The notes under the pieces: generated by a model
Databases searched by the model: none
What the model was told of the DNA's origin: nothing
Seen by the model: only the letters and a program-made list of their open reading frames with translations
In this document: one piece after another, positions 24,497 through 36,767 of the stretch
Position numbering within the stretch: position 1 is the stretch's first letter
Layout of the letters: each line of letters opens with the position of its first letter
Assembly: GCF_002160525.1 (NCBI RefSeq)
Contig: NZ_NFKT01000011.1
Coordinates: forward strand, 62,001-126,000
Origin: Lachnoclostridium sp. An169
Lineage (GTDB): Bacteria > Bacillota > Clostridia > Lachnospirales > Lachnospiraceae
Direction: 5' to 3'
DNA: 64,000 nt
Made by a program: the position numbers and the translations under genes

Positions 24497-26896
24497 ATGA
24501 TAAAAAGGCCTTTGTGCATGACATGTATACTGTTCCTTGTCATCCAGGCCGTAAGAACCGTAGTTCTCGGGCAGCCGGAGGAGCTTAAGCCGTCTGCCCT
24601 GGAACGGGCTGTCTCCGGTGGGGAACAGGTGACACTTACGGGTACGGTGGAACGGGTGGAGGAGAAGGAAAAGGTGACGGCTGTCTTTCTGAGGGACAAT
24701 GCCGTATCAGTTGACGGGCAGATCACAGAAGAATCCCATATACTTGTTTACATCAGAAAAAATAATAATCCGGGAGAGGAGGATACGGCAGAGCTATGTC
24801 CTGCACCCGGAAACATCGTCCGGGTGTCCGGGGAAACGCAGCTTTTTGAGAGCGCTCGGAATCCCGGGAACTTTGATCAGAAATTCTATTATCAGAAACA
24901 GGGGATCCATGTTCTTGTCTGGGCGGAAGAACTCCATATCATATCCGCAGAGACAGATAGGCTGCAGGTATTCCTCTCAGACTTGAGATCCAGGTGGAAG
25001 GAGCTTCTTCTCAGACACCTGGGCGAGTACTACGGGGGTACCATGAGTGCCATACTGCTCGGGGAAAAGAGCGGAATGGACGACGGGATGAAGAAGCTTT
25101 ATCAGAAAAACGGGATCAGCCATATTCTGGCCATCTCCGGACTTCATATGTCTTTCATCGGTATGGGGCTCTACAGCATGCTCCGCAGGATGGGATTTTC
25201 TTTTGCTCCTGCAGGAATTGCCGGGGGAACGGTCCTCCTGCTCTATACGGTAATGATCGGAGCAGGCGTGTCGGCCCTGCGGGCGCTGATCATGTTTCTG
25301 GTCAGGATCGGGGCGGACATTACGGGAAGGGATTACGACCTGCCTACGAGTCTCGCGCTGTCGGCAGCCATCCTCTGCGCTGTTCAGCCTCTGAATCTGC
25401 TGGACGCCGGATTCCAGCTCTCCTTCGGGGCGATCCTGGGGATATCCCTTTTTCATCCGGTATTCTCAGAAATGTTCGGCTGTGCCGGACTGCGGGAAAC
25501 TGTCAGACAGCAGGAAAATGCCGGGAGCCGGCCGGGACTGCGCTTTCTGCTGAAGATTTTCGAAGGACTTTCCACGAGCATGGCGGTCAATGTGCTTCTT
25601 CTGGGACCGCTGCTCTACTTTTATTTTGAGATCCCGCCCTATTCGGTAATCCTTAACCTGATTGTGATACCGGTGATGCCTCTGGCAATGGGGGCGGGAA
25701 TCCTGGGGTCTGGCCTGGCACTTCTGTGGGACAGGGCAGGAGGCGTGGTGCTTAAGTTCTCGGGCGCCGTGCTCTTTTTCTACGACCGGGTCTGCGGGGC
25801 GGCTTCGGTCCTTCCGGGCAGCCGGATTGTGACGGGACAGCCGGATACCGGGTGGCTTGTCATATATTACGGTATCCTTGCCTTTTTCTGCATCTTCTTT
25901 TTCTGTCTGCAGAGGAAGAAAAAAGCTGTGGAAGGAGCTGTGGAAAAAGACAGAATACAGCAGGATCCCCGGTACCGGCGCTGCCGCCGGATGATGCGGC
26001 TGACCGGAGGTGCCGTACTTCTTTTTGCAGTGGCAATGATATTTTCCTGCCGCAGTGGATACACAGGCAGCGGCGTGCAGGTGACGGTGCTGGATGTAGG
26101 GCAGGGAGACGGAATTTTCATCCGCGGTCCCTCGGGGGAAAATTATTTCGTGGACGGAGGGAGCAGCAGCGTCTCCTCTGTGGGCACATACCGGATCGAA
26201 CCCTTTCTTCTGTCCCAGGCGGCAGAGTGTATTGATTACGCTTTTCTCACCCACGGGGATGAGGACCATGTGAACGGCATCCTGGAACTTCTGGAGAATC
26301 AGGAGCTTGGAATCCGCATACGGACCCTGGTGCTCCCGGCAGAAGAATATCTGGATGAAACTCTTCTCGGGGCAGCGCGCACCGCGCGGGAGAACGGCAC
26401 CCGGGTGGTGACCATGGATGCCGGAGCGCAGATCCGGGAGAAAGAAAAAGGAGGAGAGCAGGAACTTGTGCTCACCTGTCTCGGCCCGTCAGGCGCAGGG
26501 AAAGCCGGAAACGCGGCTTCTCTCGTCCTGGACCTTTCCTATGGAGCTTTTGACATGCTTTTTACCGGCGACGTGGAAGGACAGGGGGAAAAGGCGCTTC
26601 TGGAGAGCGGCAGGCTCCGGCAGTATGATGTGTTGAAGGCAGCCCACCACGGCTCGAAGAATTCCGGAAGCGAGGAATTTCTGGCGGTGGTAAAGCCGCT
26701 GCTTACCATAATATCCGCAGGCGTGGACAACCGCTACGGGCATCCCCATGAGGAGACGCTGGACCGGCTTGCGCAGGCGGGAAGCGAAGTCTGTTCCACC
26801 CAGGAGCAGGGGGCGGTCACGATCCGGACCGACGGAATAAAAATGACCGTGAAGCCTGCAATCCCTCTTGTCAAACCCGGGGCATTTCCTATATAA
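24497..26896 (+). CDS. comEC: ComEC/Rec2 DNA-uptake channel protein
   Basis: 799-residue integral membrane protein in the usual three parts: an N-terminal OB-like domain (about 30-160), a multi-helix competence core (GISHILAISGLHMSFIGMGLY onward) and a C-terminal metallo-beta-lactamase-like domain. The last carries VLDVGQGDGIFIRG, the metal motif THGDEDHVNG and a later KAAHHGSKNSGS. By family the membrane core passes single-stranded DNA into the cell, and the nuclease-like domain degrades the other strand. Full length and intact. It starts 2 bases after the GerMN gene, and its stop codon lies inside the holA promoter. Confidence 0.94.
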   Translation: MIKRPLCMTCILFLVIQAVRTVVLGQPEELKPSALERAVSGGEQVTLTGTVERVEEKEKVTAVFLRDNAVSVDGQITEESHILVYIRKNNNPGEEDTAELCPAPGNIVRVSGETQLFESARNPGNFDQKFYYQKQGIHVLVWAEELHIISAETDRLQVFLSDLRSRWKELLLRHLGEYYGGTMSAILLGEKSGMDDGMKKLYQKNGISHILAISGLHMSFIGMGLYSMLRRMGFSFAPAGIAGGTVLLLYTVMIGAGVSALRALIMFLVRIGADITGRDYDLPTSLALSAAILCAVQPLNLLDAGFQLSFGAILGISLFHPVFSEMFGCAGLRETVRQQENAGSRPGLRFLLKIFEGLSTSMAVNVLLLGPLLYFYFEIPPYSVILNLIVIPVMPLAMGAGILGSGLALLWDRAGGVVLKFSGAVLFFYDRVCGAASVLPGSRIVTGQPDTGWLVIYYGILAFFCIFFFCLQRKKKAVEGAVEKDRIQQDPRYRRCRRMMRLTGGAVLLFAVAMIFSCRSGYTGSGVQVTVLDVGQGDGIFIRGPSGENYFVDGGSSSVSSVGTYRIEPFLLSQAAECIDYAFLTHGDEDHVNGILELLENQELGIRIRTLVLPAEEYLDETLLGAARTARENGTRVVTMDAGAQIREKEKGGEQELVLTCLGPSGAGKAGNAASLVLDLSYGAFDMLFTGDVEGQGEKALLESGRLRQYDVLKAAHHGSKNSGSEEFLAVVKPLLTIISAGVDNRYGHPHEETLDRLAQAGSEVCSTQEQGAVTIRTDGIKMTVKPAIPLVKPGAFPI

Positions 26897-26897
26897 T
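26868..26897 (+). promoter_or_regulatory. holA promoter inside the end of comEC
   Basis: TTGTCA (26868-26873), an 18-bp spacer and a consensus TATAAT (26892-26897). The comEC stop codon TAA is part of the -10 box. Transcription would begin at about 26904, only a few bases before the holA ATG. Confidence 0.7.
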
Positions 26898-26906
26898 ACA
26901 AGAGTT

Positions 26907-27890
26907 ATGAAAAGCTTGAATGAAGATTTGAAAACCGGAAATTTTAAACAGATCTATCTTCTGTACGGAGAAGAGGGATATCTGAAAAAACAGTATAAGG
27001 ACCGTTTCATCAAGGCAATGCTCCCTGACGGGGACACGATGAACTACGCCTACTATGAGGGCAAAGGGGTGGATGTAAAGGAGGTCATCGACCTGGCGGA
27101 GACGCTGCCCTTCTTCGCGGAGCGCAGGCTGATCGTGTTCGAGAATACGGGGTTTTTCAAAAGCGCGGGCACAGAACTTGCAGATTATGTGAAGGATATG
27201 CCGGAGACCACGTATTTCATCTTTATCGAAAACGAGGTGGACAAGCGCAGCAAACTCTACAAGGCGGTAAAGGCAAAAGGGCATATCGTGGAGCTGTCCA
27301 CACAGGATGAGAACACGCTGCGGCGGTGGATCGCAGGCCTTGTAAAGAAGGAAAACAAGGCGATGTCCGGCGATACGATCACCTATTTCCTGAACCGGGT
27401 GGGAACCGATATGGAGAACATCCAACGGGAACTGGAGAAAGCGGTCTGCTACGCCATTGACAGGAACGAGATCACAAAAGCGGATGTGGATGCGGTCTGT
27501 GTCACTCAGATCACCAGCCATATCTTTGAGATGGTGGATGCGGTGGCGGACAGAAACCAGAAAAAGGCGCTGGATCTCTACTATGAGCTGTTGGCACTCA
27601 AGGAGCCTGCCATGCGGATCCTCTTTCTTCTGATCCGACAGTACCGGCTCCTTTTCCAGGTGAAGGCGCTTGCAGGTCAGGGGTACGGCAGAAAGGAGAT
27701 CGCCTCAAAGGCGGGCCTGCATCCTTTTGTGGCGGGAAAATACATGGATCTGTCCAAACGGTTTAAGGCAGGTGAACTGCGCGCAGTCATGGAAGAGGGC
27801 GCGGAGATCGAGCAGAGTGTAAAGACCGGGCTTCTCACCGACACGCTTGCGGTGGAGCTCTTTATTGTAAAATATTCAGGCAGGGCTTAG
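26907..27890 (+). CDS. holA: DNA polymerase III delta subunit
   Basis: 327-residue clamp-loader subunit that opens the sliding clamp. The N-terminal AAA+-like fold begins [28 protein letters not shown], and the C-terminal helical domain contains [17 protein letters not shown]. The ATG at 26907 fits the family start. It has no clear ribosome binding site and lies about 10 bases after a consensus -10 box, so the mRNA may be nearly leaderless. comEC upstream and lepA downstream are the standard neighbours in Firmicutes. Confidence 0.93.
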   Translation: MKSLNEDLKTGNFKQIYLLYGEEGYLKKQYKDRFIKAMLPDGDTMNYAYYEGKGVDVKEVIDLAETLPFFAERRLIVFENTGFFKSAGTELADYVKDMPETTYFIFIENEVDKRSKLYKAVKAKGHIVELSTQDENTLRRWIAGLVKKENKAMSGDTITYFLNRVGTDMENIQRELEKAVCYAIDRNEITKADVDAVCVTQITSHIFEMVDAVADRNQKKALDLYYELLALKEPAMRILFLLIRQYRLLFQVKALAGQGYGRKEIASKAGLHPFVAGKYMDLSKRFKAGELRAVMEEGAEIEQSVKTGLLTDTLAVELFIVKYSGRA

Positions 27891-27901
27891 GAGGAATAGA
27901 A

Positions 27902-29716
27902 TTGGCTGCTATAGAACAGAAGAATATAAGAAATTTTTGTATTATCGCACACATTGACCACGGAAAATCGACGCTGGCGGACCGGATTATCGAGATGACC
28001 GGGCTCCTTACGAGCCGGGAGATGCAGTCCCAGGTCCTGGACAATATGGATCTGGAGCGGGAGAGAGGAATCACCATCAAGGCCCAGGCAGTCCGGACAG
28101 TTTACAAGGCAGATGACGGAGAAGAATATCTGTTTAATCTGATCGACACCCCGGGACATGTGGACTTTAACTATGAAGTGTCCAGAAGCCTGGCAGCCTG
28201 TGACGGCGCTATTCTCGTGGTGGATGCGGCGCAGGGGGTGGAGGCGCAGACGCTGGCAAATGTCTATCTGGCTCTTGACCATGATCTGGATGTCATGCCG
28301 GTGATCAACAAGATCGACCTGCCCAGTGCAGACCCGGAGAGGGTGAAGGAGGAGATCGAGGATGTGATCGGGATCGACGCAGAGGACGCCCCGCTGATTT
28401 CCGCAAAGACGGGCCTCAATGTTCATGAGGTGCTGGAGCAGATTGTCAGGAAGATTCCGGCGCCCCAGGGAGATCCGGATGCGCCGCTCAAAGCGCTGAT
28501 CTTTGATTCCGTCTACGACTCCTACAAGGGAGTGATCGTGTTCTGCCGGATCAAGGAGGGAACCGTAAAGCGGGGAACCCCCATGCTGATGATGGCTACC
28601 GGAGCGAAGGCTGATGTGGTGGAAGTAGGGACTTTCGGAGCCGGGCAGTTTATTCCCTGTGATGAACTGAGCGCCGGAATGGTAGGCTACATCACGGCAA
28701 GCCTGAAAAATGTCCATGAGACCCGGGTGGGCGATACCATTACAAACGCGGAGAATCCCTGTGATGAGCCGCTGCCCGGATACAAGAAAGTCAACCCCAT
28801 GGTATACTGCGGACTTTATCCATCTGACGGGGCCAAGTATCCGGACCTGAGGGATGCTCTGGAGAAACTGCAGTTAAACGACGCTGCCCTGCAGTTTGAA
28901 CCTGAGACATCCGTGGCGCTGGGATTCGGCTTCCGCTGCGGTTTCCTGGGACTGCTCCACCTGGAGATCATCCAGGAGAGACTGGAGAGAGAATACAACC
29001 TGGACCTGGTGACCACAGCGCCCAGTGTAATTTACAAGATCCACAAGACCAACGGGGAAGTCATCGATCTGACGAACCCCACCAACATGCCGGATCCCTC
29101 CGAGATCGACTATATGGAGGAGCCGATGGTGAAAGCGGAGATCATGGTGACCTCGGAGTTCATCGGCGCGATTATGGATCTCTGTCAGGAGCGGCGCGGT
29201 GTCTATCAGGGCATGGAGTACATTGAGGAGAAGCGCGCAGTCCTGCATTACAACCTTCCTCTCAACGAGATCATCTATGATTTCTTCGATGCCCTCAAGT
29301 CCCGTTCCAGAGGATATGCATCCTTTGATTATGAGATGATGGGATATCAGCGCTCCGAGCTTGTGAAGCTGGATATCCTGATAAATAAGGAAGAAGTGGA
29401 TGCACTGTCATTCATCGTATACGAAGGAAGCGCATACGACAGAGGCCGGCGTATGTGCGAGAAACTGAAAGAGGAGATCCCGCGTCAGCTCTTCGAGATC
29501 CCGATCCAGGCAGCCATCGGCAGCAAGATTATTGCCAGGGAGACGGTCAAGGCGATGCGCAAGGACGTTCTTGCCAAATGTTACGGAGGAGATATCTCCC
29601 GTAAGAAGAAACTTCTGGAAAAGCAGAAGGAAGGAAAGAAGCGGATGCGCCAGGTGGGAAATGTGGAAATTCCGCAGAAAGCCTTCATGAGCGTGCTGAA
29701 ACTGGATGACGACTGA
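27902..29716 (+). CDS. lepA: Elongation factor 4 (back-translocating GTPase)
   Basis: 604-residue translational GTPase. G1 is [15 protein letters not shown]3 is DTPGHVDF, G4 is NKIDLPS, and the LepA-specific C-terminal domain ends [23 protein letters not shown]. The start is TTG, with AGGAGGA about 7 bases upstream; that site overlaps the holA stop codon, so the genes are tightly linked. In many Clostridia rpsT, gpr and spoIIP sit between holA and lepA; here there are only 11 bases. Confidence 0.97.
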   Translation: MAAIEQKNIRNFCIIAHIDHGKSTLADRIIEMTGLLTSREMQSQVLDNMDLERERGITIKAQAVRTVYKADDGEEYLFNLIDTPGHVDFNYEVSRSLAACDGAILVVDAAQGVEAQTLANVYLALDHDLDVMPVINKIDLPSADPERVKEEIEDVIGIDAEDAPLISAKTGLNVHEVLEQIVRKIPAPQGDPDAPLKALIFDSVYDSYKGVIVFCRIKEGTVKRGTPMLMMATGAKADVVEVGTFGAGQFIPCDELSAGMVGYITASLKNVHETRVGDTITNAENPCDEPLPGYKKVNPMVYCGLYPSDGAKYPDLRDALEKLQLNDAALQFEPETSVALGFGFRCGFLGLLHLEIIQERLEREYNLDLVTTAPSVIYKIHKTNGEVIDLTNPTNMPDPSEIDYMEEPMVKAEIMVTSEFIGAIMDLCQERRGVYQGMEYIEEKRAVLHYNLPLNEIIYDFFDALKSRSRGYASFDYEMMGYQRSELVKLDILINKEEVDALSFIVYEGSAYDRGRRMCEKLKEEIPRQLFEIPIQAAIGSKIIARETVKAMRKDVLAKCYGGDISRKKKLLEKQKEGKKRMRQVGNVEIPQKAFMSVLKLDDD

Positions 29717-29748
29717 GAAGGAGTCTTCTGAGAAAGGAGTTCCTTAAG

Positions 29749-30939
29749 ATGAGAGAAAAGAAAGAACTGGAACTGTATGTGCACATTCCTTTCTGCATCC
29801 GGAAATGCGCTTACTGTGATTTCCTGTCCGGACCGGCGGATGAGAATACACGGGCGTCCTATGTGGACGCGCTGGTCCGGGAGATTCTGTCAAACAGGGA
29901 TACATTTTCAGATTACCGTGTGAGTACGGTGTTTCTGGGCGGTGGAACCCCCTCTGTTTTAGAGGGGGCTCAGACCGCCCGGATTTTTCATGCCCTGCGG
30001 GAAAGCTTTGACATAGAGAAAGAGGCGGAGATTACAATCGAGGCAAATCCGGGGACTGTGACGGAGGATAAGCTGGACGTCTGGAAGAAATGCGGCATCA
30101 ACCGCCTGAGCATCGGGCTTCAGTCTGCGGATGACCGGGAGCTTGCCATGCTGGGCAGGATCCACACGTACCGGGAATTCCTGGAGACCTGTGAGATGGC
30201 GCGGCAGAAGGACTTTTTTAATATCAATGTGGACCTGATATCCGCCATTCCGGGGCAGACGGTACAGAGCTGGAAGCGAACCCTGGAGACAGTGGCGGCG
30301 CTGGGACCGGAACACATTTCCGCGTACAGCCTTATTATAGAAGAGGGAACTTTGTTCTATGAGAGATACGGGGAAGAAGGGCAGTACGCCAAAGAGACGG
30401 CCGGGCAGGAGACGCGCCTTAGGAATCTCCCGCCGCTTCCGGATGAAGAGGAGGACCGGCTCATTTACAGCATGACGCGGGAAATTCTGAAAGATTACGG
30501 CTATCACAGATATGAAATCTCCAATTACGCCAGAGAAGGGTATGAGTGCCGGCACAATCTGGGATACTGGGAGAGGAAGGAATATCTCGGACTTGGCCTG
30601 GGTTCTTCCTCTCTGGTGGGAGAGAAGCGTTTCCACAATACGGCTGATATGAAAAAATATATGCAGGCACCCGCATCCGCAGAGATCAGGGAGGAGATCC
30701 AGGAACTGTCCGTGCAGGACCGGATGGAGGAGTACATGTTCCTGGGCCTGAGAAAAATGGAGGGAATCTCCGCCGCGGATTTCGCCCGTACATTTCAGAC
30801 GGACATCGATGCAGTGTACGGCGAACAGCTCCGGAAACTCAGGGAGGAAGGGCTGCTTGAACGGGAGAACGGGAGAATCTGCCTCACTGACCGGGGAATT
30901 GATATCAGCAACTATGTGTTTTCTGAATTTATTTTGTGA
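29749..30939 (+). CDS. hemW: HemW-like radical SAM protein
   Basis: 396-residue radical SAM protein, often annotated as oxygen-independent coproporphyrinogen III oxidase but in the HemW (heme chaperone) branch. The cluster motif CIRKCAYC (CxxxCxxC) lies near residue 17 in HIPFCIRKCAYCDF, followed by FLGGGTPSVL. The C-terminal HemN domain runs to the end. HemN has a longer N terminus with an extra cysteine and the pattern CxxxCxxCxC; here the residue after the third cysteine is Asp-Phe, which fits HemW. AAAGGAG precedes the ATG. It lies between lepA and hrcA, the usual place. Confidence 0.92.
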   Translation: MREKKELELYVHIPFCIRKCAYCDFLSGPADENTRASYVDALVREILSNRDTFSDYRVSTVFLGGGTPSVLEGAQTARIFHALRESFDIEKEAEITIEANPGTVTEDKLDVWKKCGINRLSIGLQSADDRELAMLGRIHTYREFLETCEMARQKDFFNINVDLISAIPGQTVQSWKRTLETVAALGPEHISAYSLIIEEGTLFYERYGEEGQYAKETAGQETRLRNLPPLPDEEEDRLIYSMTREILKDYGYHRYEISNYAREGYECRHNLGYWERKEYLGLGLGSSSLVGEKRFHNTADMKKYMQAPASAEIREEIQELSVQDRMEEYMFLGLRKMEGISAADFARTFQTDIDAVYGEQLRKLREEGLLERENGRICLTDRGIDISNYVFSEFIL

Positions 30940-30957
30940 AAAAATCGAGAATCGGTG

Positions 30958-30986
30958 TTGACAAACCGAAATCCCGGTGCTATCTT
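30958..30986 (+). promoter_or_regulatory. Promoter of the hrcA heat-shock operon
   Basis: TTGACA (30958-30963), 17 bp, TATCTT (30981-30986), with the CIRCE operator just downstream. Confidence 0.75.
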
Positions 30987-31001
30987 AATATACGTAAGGT
31001 G

Positions 31002-31028
31002 TTAGCACTCGAATGAACGGAGTGCTAA
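31002..31028. promoter_or_regulatory. CIRCE operator
   Basis: TTAGCACTC, a 9-bp spacer and GAGTGCTAA form the perfect consensus CIRCE inverted repeat. HrcA, encoded 44 bases downstream, binds this site to repress the operon when it is properly folded by GroE. Confidence 0.97.
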
Positions 31029-31071
31029 TAACCCGAAAAACCCGGATACATTCAGAGAGGAGGCAAGAGGT

Positions 31072-32121
31072 ATGGCAGTCGATACAGAATTAAGTGACAG
31101 AAAGCTCACGATACTTAAGGCTATCATACAGAACTACCTCGAGACAGGTGAGCCGGTCGGTTCCCGGACATTGTCAAAGTATACGGAACTGAATTTAAGT
31201 TCCGCAACGATCCGGAACGAGATGGCGGATCTTGAAGATCTGGGATATATCTTCCAGCCCCACACTTCGGCGGGAAGGATCCCTTCAGATAAAGGATACC
31301 GGCTGTATGTCGATATGCTGATGGAGGAAAAAGAACAGGAGATTACGCAGAGAGAGGACGCGATGCTGGAGAAGGCCGACAAGGTTGAAAAAGTTTTGCA
31401 GCAGGCGGCAAGAGTCCTGGCATCGAATACCAACTATGCGACGCTTGTCTCCTCACCGGTCAATAACCGGAACACATTAAAATTCATTCAGCTTTCACAG
31501 GTGGATGAAGAACAGATCGTGGCGGTTATCGTTCTGGGCGGCAATGTGATCAAGAATAAAATCATTGAAGTCGGTGAAAGACTAAGCAATGAGACGATGC
31601 TGAAGCTGAATATGCTTCTCAACACAACGCTGAACGGAATGTCCATCGATCAGATTACACTTGGACTGATCGCAAGGCTGAAGGAACAGGCAGGCATCCA
31701 CAGTGAAGTGGTTGGTCATGTTCTGGATGCAGTGGCAGAGATCATCCATGTTGACGATGATATGCAGATCTACACAAGCGGTGCGACGAATATTTTCAAA
31801 TATCCGGAGCTCAGCGACAAGCAGAGCGCACAGGAGATTATCAGTGCGTTCGAGGAAAAACAGCAGTTGGCGGATCTTGTGACTGAGACACTTGCAAGCG
31901 AGGACAGCCACGGGATTCAGGTTTACATCGGTGATGAGACGCCGGTCAAGAACATGAAAGACTGCAGTGTGGTGACAGCTACCTACGAGTTGGGAGAAGG
32001 CATGAAAGGTACGATCGGTATCATCGGTCCCAAGAGGATGGATTATGAACATGTCATGAGGACGCTGAAGACTCTCCAGAGTGAGTTGGATGCGATTTAC
32101 AATAAAGACCCGAAAGAATAG
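31072..32121 (+). CDS. hrcA: Heat-inducible transcription repressor HrcA
   Basis: 349-residue repressor of class I heat-shock genes. The N-terminal winged helix (RKLTILKAIIQNYLETGEPVGSRTLSKYTELNLSSATIRNEMADLEDLGYI) is followed by the dimerisation and insert domains, ending YEHVMRTLKTLQSELD. Length matches the family. It is the first gene of hrcA-grpE-dnaK-dnaJ, behind a perfect CIRCE element. Confidence 0.97.
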   Translation: MAVDTELSDRKLTILKAIIQNYLETGEPVGSRTLSKYTELNLSSATIRNEMADLEDLGYIFQPHTSAGRIPSDKGYRLYVDMLMEEKEQEITQREDAMLEKADKVEKVLQQAARVLASNTNYATLVSSPVNNRNTLKFIQLSQVDEEQIVAVIVLGGNVIKNKIIEVGERLSNETMLKLNMLLNTTLNGMSIDQITLGLIARLKEQAGIHSEVVGHVLDAVAEIIHVDDDMQIYTSGATNIFKYPELSDKQSAQEIISAFEEKQQLADLVTETLASEDSHGIQVYIGDETPVKNMKDCSVVTATYELGEGMKGTIGIIGPKRMDYEHVMRTLKTLQSELDAIYNKDPKE

Positions 32122-32146
32122 AGAGGGAGAAAGCTGGTGAACAGAG

Positions 32147-34878
<2,732 letters not shown>

Positions 34879-34933
34879 AAAGAATCTGACTGGTTTCACA
34901 CAGGATAAAGAAAAAGTTTCTGTGACCATGGCC

Positions 34934-34951
34934 CTGCGGCTGTGGCCGCAG
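34934..34951 (+). promoter_or_regulatory. Hairpin between dnaK and dnaJ
   Basis: CTGCGGC (34934-34940), loop TGTG, GCCGCAG (34945-34951). An alternative outer pairing AAAGTTTCTG (34913-34922) with CAGAAACTTT (34949-34958) competes for the same bases. No strong T-run follows. It may lower dnaJ expression relative to dnaK or stabilise the dnaK mRNA end. Confidence 0.4.
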
Positions 34952-35070
34952 AAACTTTATTCGCGCAAAGGCGGCTGACATGAAATCAGCTGCATGCACG
35001 GGAAGAAGATACGAATGCCGGAGCAGAGAATGCGCGTGGATTTTAGAATGAAAGGTAGAGTATTAGTGTT

Positions 35071-36261
35071 ATGGCAGAGTCAAAGAGAGATTATTATGAG
35101 GTGCTTGGCGTAGGAAGGGACGCCGATGAGGCAGCCATCAAAAAGGCATACCGTACCCTTGCAAAAAAGTACCATCCAGATATGAACCCGGGAGATGCCG
35201 AAGCCGAGAAGAAATTCAAGGAGGCATCGGAGGCGTATGCTGTCTTAAGTGACCCTGAAAAACGCCGTCAGTATGACCAGTTCGGCCACGCAGCATTTGA
35301 AGGCGGCGCCGGTGGAGCCGGTGGTTTCGGCGGTTTTGATTTCAGCGGTGCGGATTTCAGTGACATTTTCGGTGATATATTCGGCGATCTGTTCGGCGGC
35401 GGCCGCAGAGGCGGCAGGGGCAGCAACGGACCGATGAAGGGAGCCAATCTGAGGAAGAGCGTCCGCATTACTTTCGAGGAAGCTGTATTCGGATGTGAGA
35501 AAGAACTGGATCTTGTGCTGAAAGATCCCTGCGAAGACTGTCACGGGACAGGGGCAAAGCCGGGAACTACCCCGGAGACATGTACAAAGTGCGGCGGAAG
35601 AGGGCAGGTTGTCTATACTTCCCAGTCATTTTTCGGAACGGTTCAGAATGTTCAGACATGTCCGGAGTGCGGCGGTTCCGGTAAAGTGATCAAGGAGAAG
35701 TGTCCGAAGTGCTCCGGTACAGGTTACACTTCCAGCAGGAAGAAAATTAAGGTTAAGATCCCGGCAGGAATTGACAACGGACAGAGCGTTCGTATCCGGG
35801 ATAAAGGAGAGCCGGGAATCAACGGAGGACCGAGAGGAGATCTTCTCGTGGAAGTCAATGTCTCCAGACACCCGATTTTCCAGAGACAGGATGTGCATAT
35901 CTTTTCCACTGTGCCGATTTCGTTCGCAGTGGCAGCTCTTGGCGGAGATGTGAAGATCCCCACTGTAGACGGCGACGTAATCTATACAGTCAGCCCGGGA
36001 ACAAAGACAGACACGAAGGTGCGCCTGAAAGGAAAAGGTGTTCCGTCACTGAGAAATCCCCAGGTGCGCGGCGACCATTACGTCACCCTCGTTATCCAGA
36101 CGCCGGAACATCTGAGCAGCGAGGCAAAAGAAGCCCTGCGCAGATTCGATGAACTGACAGGAAACACCCTGCATCAGAACGATTCCGCAGAGGAGAAGAA
36201 AGAGAAAAAAGGGAAGAAGAAAGGTTTCATGGACAAAGTAAAAGAAGCCTTTGAAGAATAA
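35071..36261 (+). CDS. dnaJ: Chaperone DnaJ (Hsp40)
   Basis: 396-residue type I Hsp40. The J domain has HPD in [11 protein letters not shown] Gly/Phe-rich segment ([20 protein letters not shown] and following) comes next, then four zinc-binding repeats ([32 protein letters not shown]) and the C-terminal substrate domains. A Lys-rich tail ([21 protein letters not shown]) extends the usual length. Last gene of the heat-shock operon; a perfect 11-bp-stem hairpin follows. Confidence 0.97.
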   Translation: MAESKRDYYEVLGVGRDADEAAIKKAYRTLAKKYHPDMNPGDAEAEKKFKEASEAYAVLSDPEKRRQYDQFGHAAFEGGAGGAGGFGGFDFSGADFSDIFGDIFGDLFGGGRRGGRGSNGPMKGANLRKSVRITFEEAVFGCEKELDLVLKDPCEDCHGTGAKPGTTPETCTKCGGRGQVVYTSQSFFGTVQNVQTCPECGGSGKVIKEKCPKCSGTGYTSSRKKIKVKIPAGIDNGQSVRIRDKGEPGINGGPRGDLLVEVNVSRHPIFQRQDVHIFSTVPISFAVAALGGDVKIPTVDGDVIYTVSPGTKTDTKVRLKGKGVPSLRNPQVRGDHYVTLVIQTPEHLSSEAKEALRRFDELTGNTLHQNDSAEEKKEKKGKKKGFMDKVKEAFEE

Positions 36262-36332
36262 AGATCGAAAAAATAAATCTTTCGCGGAGAGACAGACGGT
36301 TTCTTTCTGAATTAGTGATATGACAATAAGTC

Positions 36333-36378
36333 GCAGAGCATACAGAGATTTCAACACTCCGTATGCTCTGCTTGTTTA
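36333..36378 (+). terminator. Terminator of the heat-shock operon
   Basis: GCAGAGCATAC (36333-36343) pairs perfectly with GTATGCTCTGC (36361-36371), followed by TTGTTTA. The loop is long (17 bases) and the T-run is broken, but the position after dnaJ and the perfect stem support it. The following 155 bases to 36533 hold no recognisable gene; possible promoter boxes for the RNA below lie at TTGTAC (36475-36480). Confidence 0.6.
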
Positions 36379-36533
36379 TCAATCCGGAAGAAGGGAAGCG
36401 GTATGTGTGACTCTCTGCGAAAATTTGTTTTTTCGGTAAGGCTCAATTCCTTGTACTTTTACTGAAAAAATCTTTTGTACAGAGTTCAAATTGCGGAAAA
36501 TAAAAAATTACTGATCTGAGAAGCCAACACAGA

Positions 36534-36709
36534 CCGGGAGGATGATGCGTGAGCGGTGCGTTAAGCGGAACGTTCCGAACACAGTTGGTTCGGATTGTTA
36601 GTCTGATGCGGACAGGAGTTCCTATGAACGAGTGTCTGTATCAGGCGTTACAATCCTTCCAACGGGTGAGGTAAAGTGGAGCCTGCACCGTGATGCATCA
36701 TCCTTCCGG
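36534..36709 (+). ncRNA. Structured RNA candidate (possibly raiA-type)
   Basis: A 176-base intergenic segment folds by direct base pairing into a closed multi-arm RNA. The closing helix pairs 36534-36548 with 36695-36709 (15 continuous pairs, one G-U, start CCGGGAGG), then 36554-36559 CGGTGC with 36685-36690 GCACCG across a small internal loop. Inside are one arm of 36569-36580 with 36588-36599 (CCGAAC/GTTCGG core, 7-base loop) and a second arm of 36603-36607 with 36640-36644 (CTGAT/ATCAG), 36610-36614 with 36633-36637, and GTTC/GAAC (36618-36621, 36626-36629) capped by four bases. The 3' part (36645-36683) is unpaired and purine-rich. No open reading frame explains it. It does not match tRNA, tmRNA, 6S, SRP or RNase P as I know them. 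Strand is chosen because the 3' side runs into glgX's end; the fold alone does not fix it. Confidence 0.65.
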
Positions 36710-36767
36710 ACTGTGGACCGTTTCGGATACAATTTTATCGCTGAAATATAAACTCTGTGCGAAAGAT

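Noticed and set aside
36534-36709. Known housekeeping RNA (tmRNA, 6S, SRP, RNase P) for the folded region.
   Set aside because: None of the hallmark sequences (tRNA-like ends, open central bubble, Alu domain, P4 core) is present.
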